From Planctomycetaceae bacterium (lineage in GTDB: Bacteria; Planctomycetota; Planctomycetia; Pirellulales; Thermoguttaceae): 17,135 bases of DNA. The translations under genes were made by a program, and so were the position numbers. Positions 8,021 through 15,103 of this stretch are shown here, piece by piece. The stretch covers positions 1 to 17,135 of the forward strand of contig JAITKS010000058.1 of NCBI GenBank assembly GCA_031278315.1, in the 5' to 3' direction. Position 1 is the stretch's first letter. Each line of letters starts with the position of its first letter. Below the pieces are notes generated by a model. The model was not told the DNA's origin. It saw only the letters and a list, made by a program, of their open reading frames with translations, and ran no database searches.

Positions 8021-9874
8021 ATGTGCAATCAAATTGGAAGAGTACCTTATTTCGTTTTGTCTGTTCTGACATTTTTTTCTATTCTGTCGAGTAGTTCGTG
8101 TCTGCAACAACCTTATCATAATCTGAACGATCCGTTTGCATCGAATCCAGTGTTGCAAAATAATAATCGACCCGAACAATTACCTGTAAAAAACTCGTAT
8201 CAGAATCCTTCTCAAGTTGTGTCTGCCGCTCAACCAAATAATCAACAAGCGAATTACCAGCAACCAAATAATCAACAACCGAATTATCAACAACCGAATT
8301 ACCAACAACCGAATTACCAACAACCGAATTATCAACGAGTAAATTACCAACAACCGAATAATCAACAACCGATTTACCAACAACCAAATTATCAACAACT
8401 AAATAATCAGCAATCAAATTATCAGCAACCGAATAATATGTTGTTATCTGCTGCGAGTAATTCAGTAAATTACGGACATCCTGAAAAAACCGCCGATAAT
8501 GTGAATTTTTCGAATTGTTATCCGAGTAATTATTCTAATCAACCGAATGTATATTCTTATTCGAATACAGTTGTTAATTCAAATATGCCGTCTAATTTAC
8601 AGGTCGTACCTCATATTCAAAATTTATCTTCTGGTAATGCGGCGGAGAATAGGTCGAGTTCACAAACGCGTGAAATTCGGCAAATAACGCATGGCGATGA
8701 TGATGTGCAAAATTATTATCGTTACAATAATTCATCGTATAATTATCCTGTTACTTCGGATAGCGGAGTGCTGCAAGCTTCGTTGGTGTATTCACAAGAA
8801 TCGGGCGGGTTCGGCGGAAATTCGGGAATTAAAATTGATCCGTCTCTTAACCAATTGGGTGCGGGAGTAATGGCGGAACACAATAGCAATAGAAAATTTA
8901 GCGGACAATGGCGTCCCAATACAAGTTACGGATTTTGGCCTCAAGCTGAATATTTGGCGGACGGCGGCGACGGCAGCGGGAACGGCAGATTTGATAATGC
9001 AAGAGTACAAGTCGATAACGATTGGACAGTAAGAAATCTTGAAACCGGCGATACTGTAGCTCATTATGATACCATTGACGGAAGAGTAGAAGTTGAGGCA
9101 TCGAATAGAGTTCATATTTATGCGCCTCGTTTTGGTGCAGTGCGTAAAGTTATTGGTGTAGTGAATACGGATCATATTTCGTCTTTGGGTGAGATGAATC
9201 ATCAAGTTAGTATCGGCACGGGCAATTCATCGTCGGGAATAGGCAAGACGTCGCAGGAGTTTGCAGCGGGATATACTCGCGGACGTGATGATTTACGCGG
9301 AATACAATCGCGAGTTATGGGAGCAGGTTTAGAATCGAATCACGGGGTAATTAGATACAGTAATTTTGAGAGTGTAATTTCGTACTCGGACACTTTACGT
9401 TTGAAAAATTTAAGTTCGGCGGAGATTATTCATTTAGCGGAAGGCTATAAGAATGCAAGGGCGTGGCAGGGTACGGGAGGAGTGCAAGTAAAAGCATCGT
9501 ATAGAGTACCGATGTCAATGTCGTTAGATGAGGGGGCGGGGCAGCTTTTCAAAGTTGATGATTCTGGGATTACGGGCAATTCGAAGTTACGTTTAATCAA
9601 GACAGCGTCGAAAAGTGCAGCAAAATCTGGAGACATAATTGAATTTACTTTGAGATTTGACAATTTGGGAACGGAGCCGATAGGAAATATTACTATAATT
9701 GACAATTTAACAACGAGATTAGAATTTATATCTGATTCTGCGATGGCATCGGTACCGGCTGGATTTTTTACCGAGCCGAATGGTTCAGCGTCTTTTACGT
9801 TACGGTTTGAAATCACGGACCCTCTTGAAGCCGGACAATTCGGAGTTGTTCAATTCCGTTGCAGAGTATTATAG
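8021..9874 (+). CDS. Exported Gln/Asn-repeat protein with C-terminal DUF11 domain
   Basis: A 617-residue product. A TGA stop lies two codons before the ATG at 8021, fixing the frame's upstream limit. Residues 10-26 are hydrophobic and lead to SSSSC (Cys27), a weak lipobox, so it is exported and perhaps lipidated. Residues about 70-140 are a low-complexity run of PNYQQ/PNNQQ units. The middle (about 240-500) is a Gly/Asn/Ser-rich region of predicted strands with motifs such as VEVEASNRVHIYAPRFGAVRKV. The last 110 residues match the DUF11 pattern: LRLIKTASKSAAKSGDIIEF, FDNLGTEPIGNITIIDNL, LEFISDSA, then a closing VVQFRCRVL. DUF11 is a beta-sandwich found on cell-surface proteins and is frequent in planctomycetes. 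A surface or envelope structural role is likely; the exact role is unknown. Confidence 0.75.
   Translation: MCNQIGRVPYFVLSVLTFFSILSSSSCLQQPYHNLNDPFASNPVLQNNNRPEQLPVKNSYQNPSQVVSAAQPNNQQANYQQPNNQQPNYQQPNYQQPNYQQPNYQRVNYQQPNNQQPIYQQPNYQQLNNQQSNYQQPNNMLLSAASNSVNYGHPEKTADNVNFSNCYPSNYSNQPNVYSYSNTVVNSNMPSNLQVVPHIQNLSSGNAAENRSSSQTREIRQITHGDDDVQNYYRYNNSSYNYPVTSDSGVLQASLVYSQESGGFGGNSGIKIDPSLNQLGAGVMAEHNSNRKFSGQWRPNTSYGFWPQAEYLADGGDGSGNGRFDNARVQVDNDWTVRNLETGDTVAHYDTIDGRVEVEASNRVHIYAPRFGAVRKVIGVVNTDHISSLGEMNHQVSIGTGNSSSGIGKTSQEFAAGYTRGRDDLRGIQSRVMGAGLESNHGVIRYSNFESVISYSDTLRLKNLSSAEIIHLAEGYKNARAWQGTGGVQVKASYRVPMSMSLDEGAGQLFKVDDSGITGNSKLRLIKTASKSAAKSGDIIEFTLRFDNLGTEPIGNITIIDNLTTRLEFISDSAMASVPAGFFTEPNGSASFTLRFEITDPLEAGQFGVVQFRCRVL
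8238..8436 (+). repeat. In-frame 15-bp tandem repeats encoding P-N-Y/N-Q-Q
   Basis: About a dozen degenerate 15-base units, such as ccgaattaccaacaa, follow one another. Because the unit is a multiple of three, expansion or contraction would change the linker length without breaking the frame. Confidence 0.8.
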
Positions 9875-9910
9875 AAAAATAGAAAAACGGTAATATACTT
9901 TTCACACTTT

Positions 9911-9947
9911 AAATTTCGGTATTCGTTTTAAACAAATACCGAATTTT
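9911..9947. terminator. Bidirectional hairpin terminator between convergent genes
   Basis: Arms aaatttcggtatt (9911-9923) and aataccgaattt (9935-9946) pair with one bulged T around an 11-base loop, with T- and A-rich flanks on both sides. It lies between the ends of the DUF11 gene (9874) and the minus-strand HEAT/TPR gene (9965), so it can serve both. Bases 9890-9912 repeat exactly at 724-746, so part of it belongs to a dispersed repeat. Confidence 0.6.
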
Positions 9948-9964
9948 CAAGTATGAATATTATA

Positions 9965-11914
9965 TTATTTTTTATTTGATTCATTTTTTAATTTTTTGAA
10001 TTGTTCTAGTGCATTTTTGTAGAGTTTAGCTTCGGGCGATAATTTGATTGCTTTAGTTTGAATTTCAATTGCTTTATCGAATTGTTTTCCTAAAGCGAAT
10101 ACGCTAGCTTGAGTGTCGAGATAAGCTGATGATTCTGGTTCGTGTTTTATTGTTATATTTATTAGGTCTTTTGCGATGGTAAATTCACCATTTGTATTAG
10201 CCAGCAGCCATGCGGCTTTGTTACAGGCTACTATATATTGACTCATTTTTGTTTCGGCGTCTGGGGTTGGTTGTTCTGCTTCTTGTCTGATATGTAATGT
10301 AGCTTTTTCGATTATGGTTCTCATTCGGTTTTTGTATGCGGGGTCGATATTATCGCGTTCACAAATTTTGTATCGTAGAATAATTGTATCAATTTCGTGT
10401 GGTTCTTTTTCTAGTGTATTATCAACGAGTTCTTTTGTTTTTTCCCAATTATTTTTTTCTGCTTCGAGTTGTGCCTGATATGCCAATAATTTTGATTCAT
10501 TTTCTTTGATACGTTGATTTGCATTGTTGACAAGTGATGTAAAATTATCTGATTGAGCTATTTCGGAATATTTTTTAAGATATTCGATAGTGCCTTGCAG
10601 GTCTGCCATGAAATATCTTATCATTGAAGCTTCGGAGCATGCGGCTATTTTTAGTGATACGTGACCGTTTTCAATTACGAGTTTCAGATGTTGTTCTGCC
10701 CATTTTAGGCGTTGTTTGTAATAGAGGATATTACCAGCGAAAAAATGTTCATTCATTTCTTTATCCTCGAATTCGGTCAGGGTTATTATTGGTCGATTTT
10801 GAATTTTTTGTTCTCGTATTGTCAGAGTTTTTTTCAGAATATTATCACGTTCTTGGTTCATACCGAGTTCGTCGTATAGTTCGGCAATTGAGTAGAATAC
10901 GAGGATATCGATCCAATGTCCGGGTCGAATGTTGCTGTATAGCGGGTCTGATTGAAATTTATCTAAATCGGCAGCGAAGTTTTTTATGCGTGTTTCTAGT
11001 TCTTTAGTTTTAGGGATTGTAACGGGATATTCAACGGATTCACCTGATTTAATTGCTTGATTTTCTAATTCTGTTTCTATTTTTTTTCGTAAATTATTCA
11101 GATCGATTCGCAGAGAGGCGTAATCTCGAATTAATTTAAATATTGGGTCATTTCCGGCGTGTAAAAATATACGTTTCATATTTTGGTACCATTTTTCGTT
11201 TGTCGATTTTGAGAGCGGTGCGAGTGCAATAATACATTTTGTTGCTTCGTTGCGCATTATTTCGTTTTTATCGGAGCGGATAATTCGGCAAAGGGATTGC
11301 AAACCTTCGCCGTCTTTGCATGAATCGGGCAGAGGATTACCTAGTTGCCAAATACAAGACAATCTCAAAAACGGATCTAATTCGGTAGAATAAAGTTTAA
11401 TAAAGATTTCGATATTTTCGTTATTGGTTTCTTGTGGAATTTGATCCAATTGACTTAATATAAATTCAGCTCGGCGTGATATTTCAGCGTCGTTATTGTT
11501 GATTGCACGGCGCAATTCAGATTCTGCTATTGAACCGATTTGAAGTAATCTTTTACTAGCTCGTTCTCGGACAACAAAGCTGTCATCACCGAGTTTGTGA
11601 ATCAATTCACGAATCTCTGTAAAAATAGATTTATTTTTTGGTGTAGATTGAATTTGAGATTTACTAGTATTATTTTTGTCAACTTCCTCGACAGAATTTT
11701 TCATGTCAGAATTTTTCTCATCAGAATTTTTCACGTCAGAATTTTTGTCATTGTTGATATTATTATTGTCATTATTATTGACATTTATTTCGTCGGCAAA
11801 AGATTTTGTTGTTGAGTTTGTTTGGATTATTGAGTTGGAAAATAGAAATAGCGATATTGTAATTGATATCCAAATGTTTTTTTGTAACAAAAAATTATAA
11901 GTTTTGATTGTCAT
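9965..11914 (-). CDS. Exported HEAT- and TPR-repeat protein
   Basis: A 649-residue product. Residues about 13-41 form a signal peptide (IWISITISLFLFSNSI...SFA). Residues 42-95 are an Asn/Asp/Ser/Lys-rich low-complexity linker with four KNSD-type units. Residues about 100-245 look like HEAT repeats: IRELIHKLGDDSFVVRERASKRLLQIG, then DAEISRRAEFILSQL, then KNEIMRNEATKCIIAL. The C-terminal half is helical with TPR-like units, clearest near the end (AYLDTQASVFALGKQFDKAIEIQTKAIKLSP, cut here for reading as a W-L-G-Y-A-P-type helix pair). Both are scaffolding folds. No enzyme motif is visible. The combination of a HEAT front and TPR back in an exported protein occurs widely in planctomycetes. It is probably monocistronic, ending at the shared terminator. 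No clear ribosome binding site precedes the ATG at 11914. Confidence 0.7.
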   Translation of the reverse strand: MTIKTYNFLLQKNIWISITISLFLFSNSIIQTNSTTKSFADEINVNNNDNNNINNDKNSDVKNSDEKNSDMKNSVEEVDKNNTSKSQIQSTPKNKSIFTEIRELIHKLGDDSFVVRERASKRLLQIGSIAESELRRAINNNDAEISRRAEFILSQLDQIPQETNNENIEIFIKLYSTELDPFLRLSCIWQLGNPLPDSCKDGEGLQSLCRIIRSDKNEIMRNEATKCIIALAPLSKSTNEKWYQNMKRIFLHAGNDPIFKLIRDYASLRIDLNNLRKKIETELENQAIKSGESVEYPVTIPKTKELETRIKNFAADLDKFQSDPLYSNIRPGHWIDILVFYSIAELYDELGMNQERDNILKKTLTIREQKIQNRPIITLTEFEDKEMNEHFFAGNILYYKQRLKWAEQHLKLVIENGHVSLKIAACSEASMIRYFMADLQGTIEYLKKYSEIAQSDNFTSLVNNANQRIKENESKLLAYQAQLEAEKNNWEKTKELVDNTLEKEPHEIDTIILRYKICERDNIDPAYKNRMRTIIEKATLHIRQEAEQPTPDAETKMSQYIVACNKAAWLLANTNGEFTIAKDLINITIKHEPESSAYLDTQASVFALGKQFDKAIEIQTKAIKLSPEAKLYKNALEQFKKLKNESNKK

Positions 11915-12244
11915 TTTAGTGTGAGGGGTTGAAAGTTAATGATCTGAAAGAGTAGAAACGAGTGATAAGGAATAATGATATAAGTCGGTAGTTGGAATTG
12001 TTTTTGAAAAATTAGTGATTTGAGGTAGTCTGGTATTTATTTATAAATTTTATGATAATTTTGTGATGAAATCTATTTATTTGAGATTTTATAAATTAGC
12101 GTGTATTTCAAGGTAATCAGAAAATTGAATCATTAGAGATATAATGCCGATAGATTATATTATTCACACGTTAATTTTGTTTAGTTAGATAATATTAAAC
12201 TGTTTTCATTTGAAATTTCAAGTCCATTGAGTAGCAAATTGAAT
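11915..12244. other. AT-rich intergenic region left of the integrated element
   Basis: No gene is supported. It should hold the promoter of the minus-strand HEAT/TPR gene. A 12-base palindrome, ttgaaatttcaa, lies at about 12210-12221. If the element were excised, the right edge of this region would become the sequence immediately downstream of tRNA-Ile. Confidence 0.4.
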
Positions 12245-12256
12245 TGGGCGCAGATG
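12245..12256. other. Candidate attL: displaced tRNA-Ile 3' end
   Basis: The 12 bases tgggcgcagatg are identical to 16672-16683, which are the discriminator base, acceptor strand and start of the T-stem of tRNA-Ile on the minus strand. Both copies lie in the same orientation. A lone copy of a tRNA 3' end, 4.4 kb from the intact tRNA with an integrase gene between them, is the expected footprint of integration. Confidence 0.65.
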
Positions 12257-12426
12257 TTTTGAACCGGCTCTCGTTTATCTCTATATTGATTCTATCTTTA
12301 AATGATATTTTCTCTAAGTTGTGCCCTTTTTTTGACACGCAAGAACATGATTTTAGTAATATTTTGGCGGCAGTCAATACGTCGGATAATCAGTTTCAAT
12401 TGAATAAAAATAAAGAGGCGGCATAA
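12256..12426 (+). CDS. Candidate displaced C-terminal tail of the integrase gene
   Basis: The frame running through candidate attL (...GAD) continues open for 56 residues, beginning VLNRLSFISILILSL and ending NQLN-type residues followed by NKNKEAA, then TAA at 12424-12426. This is the same codon phase in which the integrase reads through attR (GADGVEP...). In an excised circle the integrase would therefore continue directly into this tail, giving 586 residues instead of 564. In the integrated state the tail has no good start of its own (only a TTG at 12244 without a ribosome binding site), which fits a severed 3' end rather than an independent gene. An open run of this length could also be chance in this DNA, so the call is tentative. 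Confidence 0.45.
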   Translation, partial: VLNRLSFISILILSLNDIFSKLCPFFDTQEHDFSNILAAVNTSDNQFQLNKNKEAA

Positions 12427-12436
12427 GAGTTTAATC

Positions 12437-12463
12437 GTTGCATGAACTCGGTGTAAATGCAAC
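12437..12463. promoter_or_regulatory. 7-bp inverted repeat upstream of rep
   Basis: Perfect arms gttgcat and atgcaac are separated by 13 bases and lie just after the integrase tail stop. It could be an operator for a dimeric repressor or a weak RNA hairpin. The A-run that follows is on the wrong strand for a plus-strand terminator. Confidence 0.4.
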
Positions 12464-12477
12464 AAATAAAAAAAAGA

Positions 12478-12517
12478 GGTTTCGGCGTGCTGTTTTAGGA
12501 AAGACTCCGCCGAAACC
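12478..12517. promoter_or_regulatory. Leader hairpin before rep
   Basis: Perfect 10-bp arms ggtttcggcg and cgccgaaacc enclose a 20-base loop, ending 28 bases before the rep ATG. In a transcript from upstream it would form a stable GC-rich stem close to the ribosome binding site, suited to attenuation or copy control of rep. Which of these applies is unknown. Confidence 0.55.
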
Positions 12518-12545
12518 ATAACAAACTAGTTGAGGTAATTTTACC

Positions 12546-14138
12546 ATGACTGAAAAAACAGTCAATAGTAATATTGAATCGGAAAGTCAAAATATTGATT
12601 CGATACTTCAGGCAAAGGCAGTTAAACTTCTTGAAAGTAGTAATTGTTTTTCGTCGGACGATTTTATTTTTGAGTATATTTCAGAAGGTGAGCCAATTAA
12701 ACCGGTTTCGTTGGCAGTTGGTAATTCGTCATGTGAGAGGTCGGTGGAATATCGGCAATCTGTTTGGGGAGACCCGGAGGGAGGGGCCCCCAAGCAGATT
12801 GCCGATGTTCCCCCGATAACTAACAGGGGGGTATCCAAGTACCAGGGCACCATTTGCTATGACGATGTAAAATCTGAAAATATGTCGGATGTTCCGATAG
12901 GTTCAGAAGTTATAAAATTTCAGCGCGGCGGCTATGATGGCGGCGTAGAAATTGGTTTTGAAGGTCGGTACTTGGATGGGTTCGCAGGTGTATTGTCAAA
13001 ATTGGAAAATGCTAAACAACAAGCGTCTGAAAATTCGATTAGTTGCCCCCTCGAAATATGTGGTCGGCGGGTGTTGGTCGAATGTTCCGGAGCTAATGCT
13101 GGATTACATTATAAATATGTTTTCACTCTCGACGGTGTAAAATTTTTAGTTCATCACAATCCTCCTAAAGGTCGTCAAGCGATTCGCATTCGTTACGGTG
13201 CTACCGCATTGATTGGACGTAATTTTTTCCAAGTCCATCAAGACATATTGAAATTTTTGAATTTAATCGGTTTTGTGATAAATCGTGAATGTATATCGCG
13301 AATTGATTTACAGGTATTAGTTGAAAACTCGGTAGATGAATTTATTGGACTTATTTTTTCGGGTCATGCAATAGCGAAGTCTCGCAAGGATATTTTCCAT
13401 CGTGATTGCGGTCAAACAGAAACTTACACGTTGGGTAATGCCGGTAGAATTCAACTTTGTATTTACGATAAACGCAAAGAGATTTCCCACGCATTAATCA
13501 GCGACCCCGTTAAATTTGAATTGGTTTTGCGTTGTTGTTTTGGTTCAGATTTATATTTTAGTCAAGTTCCGATAACTCGTGTTGAATTTAGATTGTGGCG
13601 TGATGTGTTGCGTGAAATTGGAATAAATACGGTATCAGATTTATATCTCCGTGAAAACGATTTAGTCAAGTGGCTAACTAATGATTGGTTTCGTCTGTTA
13701 TCTAATCCGAAAGTTCGCGGACATGAAAACACGGCAGCAATCCATCCGATATGGCAGAATGTAATCAAGTCATTTGATTTTTGGTTTAGTCATGCGAAAA
13801 GAGAAAAAGTAGGTATTGAATCTCAACCTATTCAATTCAATCGTGACGAGCGTATTTCTTGTAATCCTGAATTGCTTGAAAAACAAGGTTTCGGTTGTAT
13901 ATCAAAGGCGTTGGCGTATCGATACGGTATTAAATCAAGCGGTGACGAGTTGCGGTCAATACTAACTTCGTACATACAGGAGCGGGCAAATATGATTTAT
14001 TCTCGTGTCAACAATAACGCACAACGTATTGAGATAATGAAAGGCGTGGTACTTGGCGAAAACTTACAGCGTGATGAATTGCAAAATGGATATAATGAAT
14101 TTGATTGTTTTATTCACCCTGAAAATCAAAATGTGTGA
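12546..14138 (+). CDS. Rep_trans-type replication initiation factor
   Basis: A 530-residue product with a TGAGG motif about ten bases before the ATG. Residues about 170-400 carry the pattern of Rep_trans proteins (pT181 RepC, Tn916 MobT/Orf20, phage initiators): SRIDLQV (Arg252, Asp254), then a strand pair ending CIYDKRKE (Tyr307-Lys309), then TRVEFRLWR (Arg345, Glu347) followed by TVSDLYLRENDLVKWL. Family members nick one origin strand through a tyrosine and start rolling-circle replication, or act as relaxases. Which tyrosine is catalytic here I cannot say. The N-terminal 130 residues are unlike the core and include a GC-rich segment (about 69-101) encoded by a palindromic island. The C-terminus (about 420-530) is helical and unassigned. 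It is the first gene of the putative element, with the origin-like region immediately downstream. Initiator versus mobilisation relaxase is undecided. Confidence 0.65.
   Translation: MTEKTVNSNIESESQNIDSILQAKAVKLLESSNCFSSDDFIFEYISEGEPIKPVSLAVGNSSCERSVEYRQSVWGDPEGGAPKQIADVPPITNRGVSKYQGTICYDDVKSENMSDVPIGSEVIKFQRGGYDGGVEIGFEGRYLDGFAGVLSKLENAKQQASENSISCPLEICGRRVLVECSGANAGLHYKYVFTLDGVKFLVHHNPPKGRQAIRIRYGATALIGRNFFQVHQDILKFLNLIGFVINRECISRIDLQVLVENSVDEFIGLIFSGHAIAKSRKDIFHRDCGQTETYTLGNAGRIQLCIYDKRKEISHALISDPVKFELVLRCCFGSDLYFSQVPITRVEFRLWRDVLREIGINTVSDLYLRENDLVKWLTNDWFRLLSNPKVRGHENTAAIHPIWQNVIKSFDFWFSHAKREKVGIESQPIQFNRDERISCNPELLEKQGFGCISKALAYRYGIKSSGDELRSILTSYIQERANMIYSRVNNNAQRIEIMKGVVLGENLQRDELQNGYNEFDCFIHPENQNV
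12751..12831. other. GC-rich palindromic island inside rep (candidate double-strand origin or inserted palindrome)
   Basis: Arms atcggcaatctgtttgggg (12751-12769) and ccccaagcagattgccgat (12788-12806) pair over 19 positions with one G-U wobble and an 18-base purine-rich loop. A second stem, ccccc/ggggg, follows at 12810-12814 and 12826-12830. Base composition is far richer in G and C than the rest of the gene, yet the frame stays open (GDPEGGAPK...). pT181-type plasmids keep their origin inside the 5' part of rep, which this position matches. In-frame palindromic elements like those in Rickettsia are the alternative. Confidence 0.55.
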
Positions 14139-14192
14139 CGTGAATTTTTGTAACGATAATTGTGAACGCTTGCGGTTAGATTTTAGATTCCC

Positions 14193-14264
14193 GTTTCCCC
14201 CTACTCCGCCCGTCACACTTCGTCACAAATATTCGCAGTGTGATGGGCGGAGTAGGAGGGAAAC
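14193..14264. other. Large hairpin, about 27 bp stem, downstream of rep
   Basis: The left arm (14193-14219, gtttccccctactccgcccg...) and right arm (14237-14264, ...gggcggagtaggagggaaac) pair almost throughout with one bulge and one G-T pair, around a 17-base loop holding cacaaatattcgc. It is the longest stem in the window and is markedly GC-rich. It lies 55 bp past the rep stop. It could be a single-strand origin, a nicking site, or a rep terminator; its length and lack of a T-run favour an origin or processing role. Confidence 0.7.
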
Positions 14265-14576
14265 ACCCCCTATTTTGTTCCAGAGCATTTTAGACAAAAG
14301 CAAACACGACGACAGATATAAAACAACAGCAACACGAAAAGCAAGCGGCATGACAAAAAATTAGCGATATTAGATTGAAATAATTTGATGTATTTTTGGC
14401 GTGCCGATTGCCGTGTTGCGGTTTGGTTATCGAAAGAGTAATAAAGGTAGGCGAATTTTCAATTCCGTTGTCGTTTAGTTCGGGGGTAATCATTAAACAT
14501 TATTATGACGTTGGTTTATTACTCACTATGTTATTAGCAGAGAGTGGAAAAATATAAATAGTTATTAGACTTATTT

Positions 14577-14640
14577 GTAACAAAATTAGTAACAAGAATT
14601 GTAACAGAAGTATTGAAAGAATTGTAACAGAAGTATTGAA
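14577..14640. repeat. Iteron-like GTAACA motifs including a 23-bp tandem duplication
   Basis: GTAACA occurs at 14577, 14589, 14601 and 14624, spaced 12, 12 and 23 bases. The last two lie in an exact 23-bp tandem duplication (14595-14617 and 14618-14640). Repeated sites at helical spacing about 130 bp before the RHH-like gene suggest binding sites for Rep, for the integrase arms, or for the RHH-like protein itself. Confidence 0.6.
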
Positions 14641-14770
14641 ATTATAAAAGATTACGTAAAAAATATTTTGTGATTTTTTCATTAAATATTGTTCAAGATA
14701 AGATTTTTTTGTCGATAATAGTTTTTAACATTACCGTGTTATTTACACAAATTAAAAAAGAGGTATATTT

Positions 14771-15103
14771 ATGAAAGTTAAAAAACCTTTTGGTCTGCTT
14801 AACAAGGCAGGTGATAAAGTTCGCACGTCATTAATTATTAACGCAGAGGTTCATCATCGTGTCCGTGAATTAACGGGCTTTGAGTTTGGCGGATTTTCTC
14901 ATTTTCTTGAACTGAGTTTACGTTCTTTTTTGCCGTTTGTGGAGTCTTATTATTTAGCTCATAAAAAGAAATTTAAGAATTTTGATAACGTTTTACTTTC
15001 GATTGCTAAGGATACAGAAACTGAATTTGATTATGAGGCACTTGGTCGAAAAATGGTTTCATTAATTCAAGAAAAAACAAAGGAGGTTTTTGATGGCAAG
15101 TAA
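14771..15103 (+). CDS. Small ribbon-helix-helix-like protein, integrase partner
   Basis: A 110-residue basic product with an AAGAGG motif (14758-14763) seven bases before the ATG. Residues 17-24 (VRTSLIIN) fit a beta strand, 26-34 (EVHHRVREL) and 41-53 (FSHFLELSLRSFL) fit two helices, the arrangement of ribbon-helix-helix DNA-binding proteins. A charged helical tail follows. Its last 11 bases overlap the integrase start, so the two are co-translated. A small DNA-binding protein coupled to an integrase is often a recombination directionality factor or a repressor of the operon. Either would fit; the RHH assignment is from pattern only. Confidence 0.55.
   Translation: MKVKKPFGLLNKAGDKVRTSLIINAEVHHRVRELTGFEFGGFSHFLELSLRSFLPFVESYYLAHKKKFKNFDNVLLSIAKDTETEFDYEALGRKMVSLIQEKTKEVFDGK

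Larger units (their letters stand above)
14139..14770. other. Noncoding origin-like region between rep and the RHH-like gene
   Basis: About 630 bp without a supported gene. Open frames here overlap the hairpin or the end of rep and lack ribosome binding sites. It contains the 27-bp stem at 14193-14264 and the GTAACA motifs at 14577-14640, and the promoter of the RHH/integrase pair should lie in its right part. Confidence 0.5.

Noticed and set aside
8079..8417. Minus-strand frames with NSVV or IRLL repeats
   Set aside because: They are antisense readings of the in-frame PNYQQ repeats of the DUF11 protein.
10624..11007. 127-residue plus-strand frame
   Set aside because: It is a shadow of the HEAT/TPR gene on the other strand, with Arg/Val/Leu-rich composition typical of antisense frames.
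12298..12519. 73-residue minus-strand frame before rep
   Set aside because: It overlaps the rep leader hairpin and the candidate integrase tail and has no start signal.
14053..14364. 103-residue frame overlapping the end of rep
   Set aside because: It runs through the long hairpin, has no ribosome binding site and shows no protein-like pattern.
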